Part shown: positions 47,240-55,269 of the stretch, piece by piece | Position numbering within the stretch: position 1 is the first letter of the stretch | How the letters are laid out: each line of letters starts with the position of its first letter | Origin: Iamia sp. SCSIO 61187 | GTDB taxonomy: Bacteria > Actinomycetota > Acidimicrobiia > Acidimicrobiales > Iamiaceae | Assembly: GCF_019443745.1 (NCBI RefSeq) | Contig: NZ_CP050948.1 | Span: 4,220,001-4,284,000, forward strand | Length of the DNA stretch: 64,000 nt | Direction: 5' to 3' | Program-made: the position numbers and the translations under genes | Notes under the pieces: model-generated | Database searches by the model: none | What the model saw: the letters and a program-made list of their open reading frames with translations, nothing else | What the model was told of the DNA's origin: nothing

Positions 47240-48436
47240 GTGCCCCTGGACCCGGTCGTGCCGACCTACCTCGACCACGCCGCCAGCACGCCGATGCGGC
47301 CCGAGGCGGTGGCCGCCATGGTCCCGTTCCTGGCCGAGCATTACGGCAACCCGTCGGGGTCCCACGCCGCCGCCCGCCACGCCCGTCGGGCCGTCGACGA
47401 CGCCCGCGACGCGGTGGCCGCGCTCGTCGGGTGCCGGCCGGGCGAGGTCGTGTTCACGTCCGCGGGCACCGAGGCCGACGTCACCGCCCTGACCGGGGTG
47501 GCCGCCGCCCGCCCCGGCCCGGTGGCGGTGTCGGCCATCGAGCACGCCGCCGTGCTCGACACGGCGCGGGCCCTCGCCGCCGCCGGCACCGAGGTCGTCG
47601 AGCTGGCGGTCGACGGGCGCGGGCGGGTCGACCCCGACGCCGTCCCGGCCGGTGCCGCCCTCGTCTCGGTCGGCCTGGCCAACAACGAGGTCGGCACCAT
47701 CCACCCGCTCGAGGCCCTGGCCGAGCGGGGCGCGGTCCTGCACACCGACGCCGTCCAGGCCGCGGCGTGGCTCGACCTCCCCCGCCGGGCGGCGCCGGCC
47801 GCCCTCGTCTCGCTCAGCGCCCACAAGCTCGGCGGGCCCAAGGGCGTCGGCGCCCTCGTCGTGCGCGACGGCACGCCCCTCGCCCCCCTCCTCACCGGCG
47901 GTGGTCAGGAGCGGGGCCGGCGCAGCGGCACCCAGAACGTGGCCGGCATCGTCGCCTTCGGGGTCGCCGCCGCCCTCGCCGCCGACGAGCGGGAGGCCAA
48001 GGCCGCCCGCGTCGCCCGGCTCCGCGACCGGCTCGCCGCGGGTCTCCTCCCCGTCCTGCGCGGCCTCGTGCCCGACGCCGTCGAGACGGTCGTGCCCCCG
48101 GGCGGCGATCGGGACCACGTCCTGCCCGGCCACCTCCACCTGTGCCTGCCCGGGGCGGCGGCCGACGAGGTCCTCTTCCTGCTCGACCAGGCCGGCGTGG
48201 CCGCCACCGCGGCCTCGTCGTGCGCCTCGGGCGCCACCGCGCCGTCGCACGTCCTCGCCGCCCTGGGCGTCGACGTCACCGCGGCCCGCGGCTCGCTCCG
48301 CCTCACCCTCGGGTGGTCCACCACCGACGCCGACGTCGACCGGGCCCTCGAGGCCGTGCCCGCCGCCGTCGCCCGCGCCGTCGGTGCCCCGCCTCCCACC
48401 CCCCAGTACCAGGGAGCCACGGGGGGTCGGCCATGA
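47240..48436 (+). CDS. Cysteine desulfurase (IscS/NifS-like)
   Basis: 398 residues. A PLP enzyme that removes sulfur from cysteine. Start TYLDHAASTPMRPEAV, PLP lysine in SAHKLGGPKGVG (about Lys196), catalytic cysteine in ASSCASG (Cys328) and the C-terminal LRLTLGWSTTDADVD. The stop codon overlaps an ATG (ATGA), and mnmA follows, so its sulfur most probably feeds tRNA 2-thiouridine synthesis, with a possible role in Fe-S assembly too. GTG start, leaderless spacing. Confidence 0.95.
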   Translation: MPLDPVVPTYLDHAASTPMRPEAVAAMVPFLAEHYGNPSGSHAAARHARRAVDDARDAVAALVGCRPGEVVFTSAGTEADVTALTGVAAARPGPVAVSAIEHAAVLDTARALAAAGTEVVELAVDGRGRVDPDAVPAGAALVSVGLANNEVGTIHPLEALAERGAVLHTDAVQAAAWLDLPRRAAPAALVSLSAHKLGGPKGVGALVVRDGTPLAPLLTGGGQERGRRSGTQNVAGIVAFGVAAALAADEREAKAARVARLRDRLAAGLLPVLRGLVPDAVETVVPPGGDRDHVLPGHLHLCLPGAAADEVLFLLDQAGVAATAASSCASGATAPSHVLAALGVDVTAARGSLRLTLGWSTTDADVDRALEAVPAAVARAVGAPPPTPQYQGATGGRP

Positions 48437-48511
48437 GGGTCCTCGTCGCACGCCGCCTGGGCTCCTCGGACCGGCGCCGTGCGGGGGGTCGGCCATGAGG
48501 GTCCTCGTCGC
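48421..48511 (+). repeat. 29-bp direct repeat around the mnmA start
   Basis: The same 29 nt (positions 48421-48449 and 48483-48511, offset 62) includes the GGTCGGCC ATGAGGG junction. Copy 1 overlaps the desulfurase stop, copy 2 is the true mnmA start. The sequence between them is degenerate. Confidence 0.9.
48433..48498 (+). CDS. 21-residue mini-ORF between desulfurase and mnmA
   Basis: Starts at the ATGA overlapping the desulfurase stop, reads MRVLVARRLGSSDRRRAGGR plus Pro, and its TGA overlaps the mnmA ATG. Its first six residues match MnmA, so it is a by-product of the 29-bp duplication. It could carry coupled ribosomes to mnmA and need not be functional as a peptide. Confidence 0.45.
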   Translation: MRVLVARRLGSSDRRRAGGRP

Positions 48512-49577
48512 CATGTCCGGCGGGGTGGACTCCTCGGTCGCCGCGGCGCGGCTGGTCGCCGCCGGCCACGAGGTCGAGGGGGCCACGCTCAAGCTGTGGG
48601 GCGGGGCGTCGGACACCGGGTGCTGCTCGGTGGCCGACGCCGACGACGCCCGCCGGGTCGCCGACCGCCTCGGCATCGACCACCACACCTTCGCCTACGC
48701 CGACGAGTTCGAGGCCGGCGTGGTCGGTCCCTACGTGGCCGCCCACGCCGCCGGGGCCACGCCCAACCCTTGCATGGCCTGCAACCGCGAGGTGAAGTTC
48801 GGGGCCCTGCTCGACCGGGCCGACCGCCTCGGCTTCGCCGCCGTCGCCACCGGCCACCACGCCCGGGTCGTCACCGGGCCCGACGGGGTGCGCCGGGTCG
48901 GCCGCGGCGCCGACGGGGCCAAGGACCAGTCGTACGTCCTGGCCGGCCTCGACCACGACCGGCTGGGCCGGGTGCTCTTCCCGGTCGGGTCCTCGACCAA
49001 GGGCGACGTCCGGGGCGAGGCGGCCGCGCTCGGCCTCGTCACCGCGGCCAAGCCCGACAGCCAGGACGTCTGCTTCATCACCCGGACCGACGGTCGCGCC
49101 CGCTTCCTCGGGCGGCGCCTGACCCTGACCACGGGCCGGGTGGTCGACGGCGACGGACGGGAGCTCGGGACCGTCCCCGCGGTCGAGGCCGTGACCATCG
49201 GCCAGCGGCGGGGCCTGGGGCTCCCGGGCGGGACCGCCCCCCGCTACGTCGTCGCCACCGACCCCTCCACCGCCACCGTCGTGGTCGGCTCCGAGGCCGA
49301 CCTGCGGGTCGGGTCCCAGGCCGTCGCCGACGTCGGGTGGTCAGCCGGCCCGCTCACCGGGGACCTGGTGTGGCAGGTGAGCGCCCACGGCACCCCGCGG
49401 GTGGGTCGGCTGGTCGCCGACGGTGCCGGGGCACGGGTGCACTGGCGGTCGCCCGAGCGGCGGGTGGCGCCGGGCCAGGCCCTGGTCGCCTACGACGGCG
49501 ACGTCGTGGTCGCCTGGGCGACGGCCCGCCCCGACCCGGATCGTCACGACCTGATGGACCCGGCCAGCACCCCATGA
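48495..49577 (+). CDS. mnmA: tRNA-specific 2-thiouridylase
   Basis: 360 residues. An ATP-pyrophosphatase that thiolates U34 of Lys, Glu and Gln tRNAs. PP-loop SGGVDSSV (8-15), catalytic Cys93 in NPCMACN and the persulfide Cys193 in SQDVCFI, plus the FLGRRL and GQRRGLGLPGG blocks near the C-terminus. ATG at 48495 (the frame is open upstream but that overlaps the desulfurase). Downstream of the desulfurase that should supply its sulfur. Confidence 0.96.
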   Translation: MRVLVAMSGGVDSSVAAARLVAAGHEVEGATLKLWGGASDTGCCSVADADDARRVADRLGIDHHTFAYADEFEAGVVGPYVAAHAAGATPNPCMACNREVKFGALLDRADRLGFAAVATGHHARVVTGPDGVRRVGRGADGAKDQSYVLAGLDHDRLGRVLFPVGSSTKGDVRGEAAALGLVTAAKPDSQDVCFITRTDGRARFLGRRLTLTTGRVVDGDGRELGTVPAVEAVTIGQRRGLGLPGGTAPRYVVATDPSTATVVVGSEADLRVGSQAVADVGWSAGPLTGDLVWQVSAHGTPRVGRLVADGAGARVHWRSPERRVAPGQALVAYDGDVVVAWATARPDPDRHDLMDPASTP

Positions 49578-49605
49578 CCGCACCCGGCGCTGACCTGCAC
49601 CGATG

Positions 49606-49643
49606 CGTCGGACGGCGATTCGCTGGCGATTCGACGTCCGACG
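49606..49643. repeat. Inverted repeat CGTCGGAC / GTCCGACG after mnmA
   Basis: Arms 49606-49613 and 49636-49643, 22-nt loop, with GGCGATTCG repeated twice inside. In the 108-bp gap between mnmA and the methyltransferase gene; possible terminator. Confidence 0.45.
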
Positions 49644-49685
49644 ACCGGACCGCGGCCGCCCGACCCGTCGCCAGGCCGGTCTGAG

Positions 49686-50459
49686 GTGGAGGGCTACGAC
49701 GCCGCCACCTACGGCGACCGCTTCGCCGACGTCTACGACGACTGGTACGACGACCCCGACGCCACCGAGGCGGCCGTCGCCGCCCTGGTCGCTCGGGCCC
49801 GGGCGGTGGCACCCGCGGGCACCACCACCCCCTCCCTCCTCGAGCTGGGCGCCGGCACCGGCCGCCTCGCCCTCCCCCTGGCCGCCGCCGGCCTGGCCGT
49901 CACCGGCGTCGACGCCTCGACCGCCATGTTCGACCGGCTGGCGGCCAAGCCCGGCGGCAGCCGGGTCACGGCCGTCGTCGGCGACATGGCCGGCCCCCTC
50001 CCCGACGGCCCCTTCGACCTCGTCGTCGTGGCTCGCAACACCTTCTTCAACCTCACCACCGAGGCCGCCCAGCGGGCCTGCCTGAGAGAGGTCGCTCGGG
50101 TCCTCGCCCCCGGCGGCCGGCTGGTGCTCGAGGCCTTCGTGCCGACCGACGACGACGGGCCCACCTCCTCGGTCGAAGTCCGCAGCATCACCGCCGACCG
50201 CGTCCTGCTCTTCGTCGACCGCCACGACCCGGCGACCAGCGAGGCCTGGAGCTCCTTCGTCGACATCTCGCCCGACGGGATCCGCCTCCGCCCCTGCCAC
50301 GTCCGCTACCTCCGCCCCGCCGACCTCGACGCCCTCGCCGCCGCGTGCGGGCTGGCCCTCGACGACCGGGCCGAGGACTGGGCCGGCGCCCGGTTCGACG
50401 ACACCTCGGCGCACCACGTGTCCACCTACCGCCGCTCCGACCCCGGGTCCGCGGCCTGA
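49686..50459 (+). CDS. Class I SAM-dependent methyltransferase
   Basis: 257 residues. SAM motif I LLELGAGTGRLALPL (about 54-68), motif II VTGVDAS, motif III region FDLVVVARNTFFNL, and PGGRLVLEAF. Resembles small-molecule methyltransferases with a C-terminal beta-sheet. Substrate unknown. GTG start with no strong ribosome-binding site. Confidence 0.87.
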   Translation: MEGYDAATYGDRFADVYDDWYDDPDATEAAVAALVARARAVAPAGTTTPSLLELGAGTGRLALPLAAAGLAVTGVDASTAMFDRLAAKPGGSRVTAVVGDMAGPLPDGPFDLVVVARNTFFNLTTEAAQRACLREVARVLAPGGRLVLEAFVPTDDDGPTSSVEVRSITADRVLLFVDRHDPATSEAWSSFVDISPDGIRLRPCHVRYLRPADLDALAAACGLALDDRAEDWAGARFDDTSAHHVSTYRRSDPGSAA

Positions 50460-50477
50460 CCGGGCCAGACTGCCGCC

Positions 50478-50915
50478 ATGGGACGCGTCAAGGTCGGGAT
50501 CACCATCGACGCACCCCCCCGCCGGGTCTGGGCCGAGGTCGAGCACCCCGAGCGCCACGTGGACTGGATGGCGGACGCGGTGGCGATCCGCTTCACGTCC
50601 CGGTCGCGGCAGGGCGTGGGCACCACCTTCGAGTGCGACACCAAGGTCGGTCCGTTCCGCCTGACCGACGAGATGGAGATCACCGACTGGCGCGCCGGCA
50701 AGGTCATGGGCGTGCGCCACGTCGGCCTCGTCACCGGCACCGGCCGGTTCACCCTCCGCCGCGCCCGGCGGGGGCGGACGCGGTTCACCTGGGAGGAGCG
50801 CCTCCGCTACCCGTGGTGGATGGGCGGCCCCGTCGGCGGCGTCGTCGGCGACCGCATCATGGGGCGGATCTGGCGGGGGAACCTCCGACGCCTGAAGGCC
50901 CAGATCGAGGGCTGA
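50478..50915 (+). CDS. SRPBCC (START-like) family protein
   Basis: 145 residues; single polyketide-cyclase/START-like domain (VKVGITIDAPPRRVWAEVEHPERHVDWM at the start, FTWEERLRYPWWMGGPVG near the end). Binds a hydrophobic ligand or acts as a cyclase/hydrolase; ligand unknown. ATG 6 nt after CAGACT, a weak leaderless -10. Confidence 0.83.
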   Translation: MGRVKVGITIDAPPRRVWAEVEHPERHVDWMADAVAIRFTSRSRQGVGTTFECDTKVGPFRLTDEMEITDWRAGKVMGVRHVGLVTGTGRFTLRRARRGRTRFTWEERLRYPWWMGGPVGGVVGDRIMGRIWRGNLRRLKAQIEG

Positions 50916-50981
50916 CGCGCCCCGCTCTCGTCCCGGCGTGGAGGAGGACGCCTGCGGTGCGATCAGGGGCCGACGGTCGGG

Positions 50982-52985
50982 TCAGAGGGTGACGCGCCCG
51001 GTCGGATGGCCGGCGCCGTCGAGCACGACGATCTCCGGGCCGGCGAGCAGGGCCCAGCCGTCACCGACGCTCAGGACCCGGGTGGCAGGCTCCGAGGTGG
51101 ACACGGCGTGGCGGGCGACCTCGACCAGCTCACCGCCGGCGGTGTCCACCACCACGACCTCGCCGGCCAGCCCCGCCCAGGTGTCCCCGGGCCCCGCATC
51201 AGGTGCGACCTCCTCCGCCACCCCGTAGGACGTGGCCGGCACGGCGAAGCGGCCGTCACCCAGGTCGAGGTAGGCGTGGTGGTCGACCGAGACCGCGGAC
51301 TCGTCGCCCAGCACGAGCTCACCGACGACGGCCGGGGCGGTCGGGTCCGAGACGTCGAACAGCTTGGCCGCAGCCCGCCCGTCCCCGCCGGGCCCGAACC
51401 CGACCACCAGCCCGCCCCCGAGCGGGTGGAGGTAGGAGCTGAACCCGGGGAGCTCGACCTCGCCCAGGACCTGCGGGGCCGACGGGTCCGCGAGGTCGAC
51501 CACGTAGAACGGGTCGGTCTGGAGGAACGTCACGGCGTAGGCCGTGGTGCCGGCGAAGCGGACGCCGTGCAGGGTCTCGCCGGGGTGCCCGAAGGGTTCG
51601 GTCCGGCCGACGACGTCGAGGGCGCCGTCGGTGTCGAGCACGACGATCTCGTTGAGCGCCGGGCCCTCCGGCCCGGGCGGCGGCGGCGGGAGGGGCTCGG
51701 TCACGACCGTCGTCAGGGGCGGCTCGCTCGACTCGCGCCCGTCGGGCGCCGTCGTGGTCTCGGGCTCGACCACGTCGGGCTCGGTCATCTCCGGTTCGGT
51801 CGTCTCCGGTGCCGCCGGGGCCACGTCGACGGCGACACCGACGTCGCCCCCGAAGGCGCGGACCCCGCCGCCCTGGGTCACCGCGACCCGCAGGAACCGG
51901 TCGTGCTCGGACATGGAGAGCTCGTCGAGGAGGCTGCCCTCCACCTGACCCGAGCCCGTCGGCTCGAGCGTGGCCGCCTCGAACCGGTGGATCCCGGTCG
52001 TGGTCGACCCATCGGGGTGCCACTGCGGTGTGGCCAGGTAGATCGACCCGGTCGTGACGTGGACCAGGGAGCCCGAGCCGACCACCTCGGCGGCGCGGAC
52101 GGGGTCGACCTCACCGGTGGCCGGGAGGGTGACCAGCAGCGTGGCCGTCGGGTCGGACGGTCCCTCGGGGTGGAGGACCTCGTCGCAGGCGACGGGGCCG
52201 TCGGCGAACGGCACCGCGGAGGGATCGGCCGGCGGGAGGCCACCCGCGCCGTCGAAGGCAGGGGTGGCGAAGCCCTCGGTGGCCACGACGTGGAGCTCGT
52301 CACCGACCCGCCGGGCGTCCACCAGCGACCCGGTCGTGGTCCACGATCCCTCGGGCTCGAGCCCGGCGACGTCGACGGCGACCCGCTCGACGACCACTCC
52401 CCCGCTGTCGCCGTGACCGACCACCCAGGCCACGCCGGCCTCGGCGTCGTAGGTGATCTGGGCATCCCAGGGAACCGCGGTCGCCGCCACGACCTCGGCG
52501 GCGACCAGGTCCACGACGGCCAGGCGGCCCGACGACGTCACGAGGACGACGTCCTCGGTGAGCCGGTCGACCAGGTCGATCTCGTCGACCCCCTCGACCG
52601 CCACGTTGGTCTCGTCGACGGCCGGCCCCCCCGACGCAGCCCCCTCGGCCCCGTCGACGGCGACCGCGGTGGTCGAGGGGGCGCCGCCGTCGGACGGAGC
52701 TGCGGTCGGCGCGTCGGCCTCGGCCATGTCACCACCCACGGCGTCGAAGGACTCCTCGGCCCGCCCTGCGCCCGGGTCCATGGCCCCGGAGCCCCAGGCC
52801 GCCAGGTCGTCGCACGACGAGAACGTCGAGAGCTCCACCGCTCCCGCGACCTTCGACGGGGTCCCCGTCTCCCCCGCCGCCAGCACGAGGGCCGTGGTGA
52901 GCAGGCCGACGCCCAGCAGGGCCAGGGCACCGATCGCGCCGCGCCGGGGGCGGCTGCCGGGGGTCATGGACGCAGCGGTGGTCAT
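50982..52985 (-). CDS. Membrane-anchored/secreted beta-propeller protein (PF09826-like)
   Basis: 667 residues from ATG 52985. N-terminal basic stretch and hydrophobic helix (about 18-38) followed by a cysteine (SSCDDLAAWG) region, an Ala/Asp/Ser linker, the family motif DETNVAVEGVDEIDLVD (about 123-139) and then propeller blades (VVDLADPSAPQVLGEVELPGF is one). This family is found on the surface of archaea and bacteria; role unknown. It follows the rhomboid protease gene by about 40 bp, so it may be the rhomboid's substrate or partner. ATG at 52967 is an alternative start. Confidence 0.82.
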   Translation of the reverse strand: MTTAASMTPGSRPRRGAIGALALLGVGLLTTALVLAAGETGTPSKVAGAVELSTFSSCDDLAAWGSGAMDPGAGRAEESFDAVGGDMAEADAPTAAPSDGGAPSTTAVAVDGAEGAASGGPAVDETNVAVEGVDEIDLVDRLTEDVVLVTSSGRLAVVDLVAAEVVAATAVPWDAQITYDAEAGVAWVVGHGDSGGVVVERVAVDVAGLEPEGSWTTTGSLVDARRVGDELHVVATEGFATPAFDGAGGLPPADPSAVPFADGPVACDEVLHPEGPSDPTATLLVTLPATGEVDPVRAAEVVGSGSLVHVTTGSIYLATPQWHPDGSTTTGIHRFEAATLEPTGSGQVEGSLLDELSMSEHDRFLRVAVTQGGGVRAFGGDVGVAVDVAPAAPETTEPEMTEPDVVEPETTTAPDGRESSEPPLTTVVTEPLPPPPPGPEGPALNEIVVLDTDGALDVVGRTEPFGHPGETLHGVRFAGTTAYAVTFLQTDPFYVVDLADPSAPQVLGEVELPGFSSYLHPLGGGLVVGFGPGGDGRAAAKLFDVSDPTAPAVVGELVLGDESAVSVDHHAYLDLGDGRFAVPATSYGVAEEVAPDAGPGDTWAGLAGEVVVVDTAGGELVEVARHAVSTSEPATRVLSVGDGWALLAGPEIVVLDGAGHPTGRVTL

Positions 52986-53025
52986 GGCCCCTCCGACGCT
53001 GCGCACCCCGTCCCGGTTCCCGCGG

Positions 53026-53928
53026 TCAGCGGATGATGATGTCCCCGTACTCGCCCACCATGAGCCCGTAGGCCACGAGGGCGAGCACGACGGTGAGGGC
53101 GACGGTGATCCCCGACGCGACCAACCCGCCCTTCGGGCCGAGGCGCTTGCTGCCCTCGACGAGCACGAGGCCGCCGAGCCCGCCGGCGACGAGGCCGCCC
53201 ACGTGCCCGCCGATGGAGATGCCCGGGATGCTGAAGGTGAGCAGCAGGTTGATGCCGAGCGTGGTGACGAGGCCCGAGCGCATCAGGTCGATGTTCCGGT
53301 CGCGGGCCACGAAGAACGCCGCCCCCATGAGCCCGTAGGCGGCACCGGAGGCGCCGATGGTGACCGCGGTGGGGTCGAGCACCAGCACGCCCAGCGACCC
53401 CCCGATCAGGGCGAGGGCGTAGAGGGCGACGAACCGGGTGCGGCCCAGCGCCGACTCCAGCATCTGGCCGAGGATCCAGATGAAGTACATGTTCATCGCC
53501 AGGTGCAGGAACCCGAACGGGATGCCGTTCGAGTGCAGGAAGCCACCGGTGACGATGCGCCACGGCTCGTCGGGCACGAAGGGCCCGAACAGGGCCCCGT
53601 CGGCGAACAGGCCGTTGTCGTCCCGCGCGAGGGCGATCGCCTTCCCGCCGGCGGAGAAGGGCTCCAGGGCGCTGGTCGCGAGCATCGCCGCGAACGCCAG
53701 CACGTTGATGGCGATCAGGACCTGGGTGGCGATGGGCCGGGTCACCAGCGCCGCCACGCCCTGGTAGACCCGCTGCTTGCCCTGGGCGGCGCAGTCGGGG
53801 CAGTGGAACCCGACCGACGCCTGGCGCATGCACGCCGGGCAGATGGGGCGGTCGCAGCGCTGGCACGAGATCCCGGCCATCCGGTCGGGGTGGCGGTAGC
53901 ACGTGCGGACGTTGGTCGGGGCCGTCAT
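53026..53928 (-). CDS. Rhomboid-family intramembrane serine protease with N-terminal zinc ribbon
   Basis: 300 residues. Zinc-binding B-box-like N-terminus (CYRHPDRMAGISCQRCDRPI and CPACM, then HCPDC, about 10-46), followed by six or seven membrane helices. Catalytic serine in IGASGAAYG, histidine in IGGHVGGLVAG, and HLAMNMYF for the oxyanion segment. Cleaves membrane helices of substrates near the outer face. ATG start. Operon with the beta-propeller gene downstream. Confidence 0.92.
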   Translation of the reverse strand: MTAPTNVRTCYRHPDRMAGISCQRCDRPICPACMRQASVGFHCPDCAAQGKQRVYQGVAALVTRPIATQVLIAINVLAFAAMLATSALEPFSAGGKAIALARDDNGLFADGALFGPFVPDEPWRIVTGGFLHSNGIPFGFLHLAMNMYFIWILGQMLESALGRTRFVALYALALIGGSLGVLVLDPTAVTIGASGAAYGLMGAAFFVARDRNIDLMRSGLVTTLGINLLLTFSIPGISIGGHVGGLVAGGLGGLVLVEGSKRLGPKGGLVASGITVALTVVLALVAYGLMVGEYGDIIIR

Positions 53929-53988
53929 GGTCCTGCTGACGCTACCGACGTCCGGACCGCTGCGGTCGGCACCGCCGTGAGCGGTCGG

Positions 53989-54771
53989 TCACCGCCCGGT
54001 GAAGCGCGCCTTGCCGGGACCGTGCTCGCGGAACGACTCCACACCGATGCGGGCATCGTCGGTGGCGAACACCTGGGTGAAGAGCTCCTGCTCGAGCTCC
54101 AAGCCCGACCCCAGGGTCACGTCGAAGCCGCGGTCGATGGCCCGCTTGGCCAGCCCCTGGGCCGCCACCGCCCCGGCCGCCAGCTCGGCGGCCCAGGCGA
54201 TCGCCGCGTCCTGCACCTCGGCGGCGGGCACGACGCGGTCGACGAGCCCGATGCGCAGGGCCTCCTCGGCGTCGACCTGGCGGCCCGAGAGGATCATGTC
54301 CTTGGCCCGGGCGGGGCCGACGAGGCGCGCCAGCCGCTGGGTGCCACCGCCGCCGGGGATGATGCCCAGCAGGATCTCGGGCTGCCCGAAGCGGGCCCGG
54401 TCCGACGCGATCCGCAGGTCGCAGGCGAGGGCCAGCTCGCAGCCGCCACCCAACGCCACACCGCTGACGGCGGCGATCACGGCCCGGGGGATGTCGGCCA
54501 CGGCGTTCAGGGCCCGCAGGAAGCAGGTGCCCACGGCGCGCGCCTCGTCGGGTCCGGCGAACTCGGAGATGTCCGCCCCGGCGGCGAAGATGCGGTCGCC
54601 GCCGGTGACGACCACGGCCCCGGGAGGGGCGTCGATCAGGGCCTGGGCCGCCCCCTCGAGCTGCTCGAGCAGGCCCGTGGACAGGGCGTTGACCTTGCCG
54701 TTCTCGATGCGCAGGACGGCGACGTCGTCGTCCCGGCGCTCGACGGAGACGAGGGGCTGCGAGGAGGACAT
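53989..54771 (-). CDS. Enoyl-CoA hydratase/isomerase (crotonase family)
   Basis: 260 residues. CoA-binding block ADISEF (about 68-73) and active-site region ALGGGCELALACDLRIAS with the oxyanion glycine; the catalytic glutamates appear as GCELAL and PEILLGIIPGGGG. Typical of fatty-acid beta-oxidation hydratases. ATG start; TAGGTT lies 8 nt upstream. Ends ARFTGR, as many hydratases do; that ending is unrelated to the ARFTG end of the two secreted proteins. Confidence 0.92.
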   Translation of the reverse strand: MSSSQPLVSVERRDDDVAVLRIENGKVNALSTGLLEQLEGAAQALIDAPPGAVVVTGGDRIFAAGADISEFAGPDEARAVGTCFLRALNAVADIPRAVIAAVSGVALGGGCELALACDLRIASDRARFGQPEILLGIIPGGGGTQRLARLVGPARAKDMILSGRQVDAEEALRIGLVDRVVPAAEVQDAAIAWAAELAAGAVAAQGLAKRAIDRGFDVTLGSGLELEQELFTQVFATDDARIGVESFREHGPGKARFTGR

Positions 54772-54779
54772 GGCGGGCG

Positions 54780-54785
54780 AACCTA
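54780..54785 (-). promoter_or_regulatory. -10 hexamer TAGGTT of the enoyl-CoA hydratase gene
   Basis: TAGGTT on the minus strand, 8 nt before the ATG at 54771. Confidence 0.55.
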
Positions 54786-54829
54786 CCCGAGGGACGCCGC
54801 CGATCGAACCCCCGGCTCGGCGGCCGGGG

Positions 54830-55090
54830 TCAGAGGGAGACGACGCTCTCGGACTCGAGACCCATGCCGACGGCCTCGACGGCGGTCACGCCCGGGACCC
54901 GGTCCTTCAGGATCCGCTCCACGCCGGCCTTGAGGGTCACGGTGGAGGCCGGGCAGCTCACGCAGGCGCCGGTGAGCTCGACGGTGACGACGCCGGTGTC
55001 CTCGTCGAATCCGCGCAGCTCGATGTCGCCGTTGTCGGCCTGGATGGCCGGGCGGATCGCCTGGATGGTGGCGTGGAGCTTCTCGAGCAT
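54830..55090 (-). CDS. NifU-like Fe-S scaffold domain protein
   Basis: 86 residues from ATG 55090 (a longer open frame to 55219 adds a Cys/Pro-rich unlikely leader). Single NifU C-terminal domain with the two cysteines CVSCPAS (about 47-53) that carry a [4Fe-4S] or [2Fe-2S] cluster; start [16 protein letters not shown]. Carries Fe-S clusters to apo-proteins. Divergent from the membrane protein at 55270. Confidence 0.86.
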   Translation of the reverse strand: MLEKLHATIQAIRPAIQADNGDIELRGFDEDTGVVTVELTGACVSCPASTVTLKAGVERILKDRVPGVTAVEAVGMGLESESVVSL

Positions 55091-55256
55091 GCGGTCGCTG
55101 TTCGTCGAAGGGACGGTGGTGCAGTCTCCCAGGTCACGAGGAGGTGTCGAAACCCGGCACAGGGCACAACCACCAGGGGGCCGCCCCCTGTTCCCCGTCC
55201 CCGACGTGCCCCCCGTCACCCCGGGTCTCGACCGCGGGCCGATGCCGGCCCGTCCC

Positions 55257-55262
55257 TACCAT
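55257..55262 (+). promoter_or_regulatory. -10 hexamer TACCAT of the membrane-protein gene
   Basis: TACCAT 7 nt before the GTG at 55270. Confidence 0.6.
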
Positions 55263-55269
55263 CGGGCGG

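Noticed and set aside
53989-54010. ARFTGR end of the enoyl-CoA hydratase as a sorting signal
   Set aside because: Crotonase-family proteins often end in FTGR, the protein is cytoplasmic and the motif is not at the exact end.
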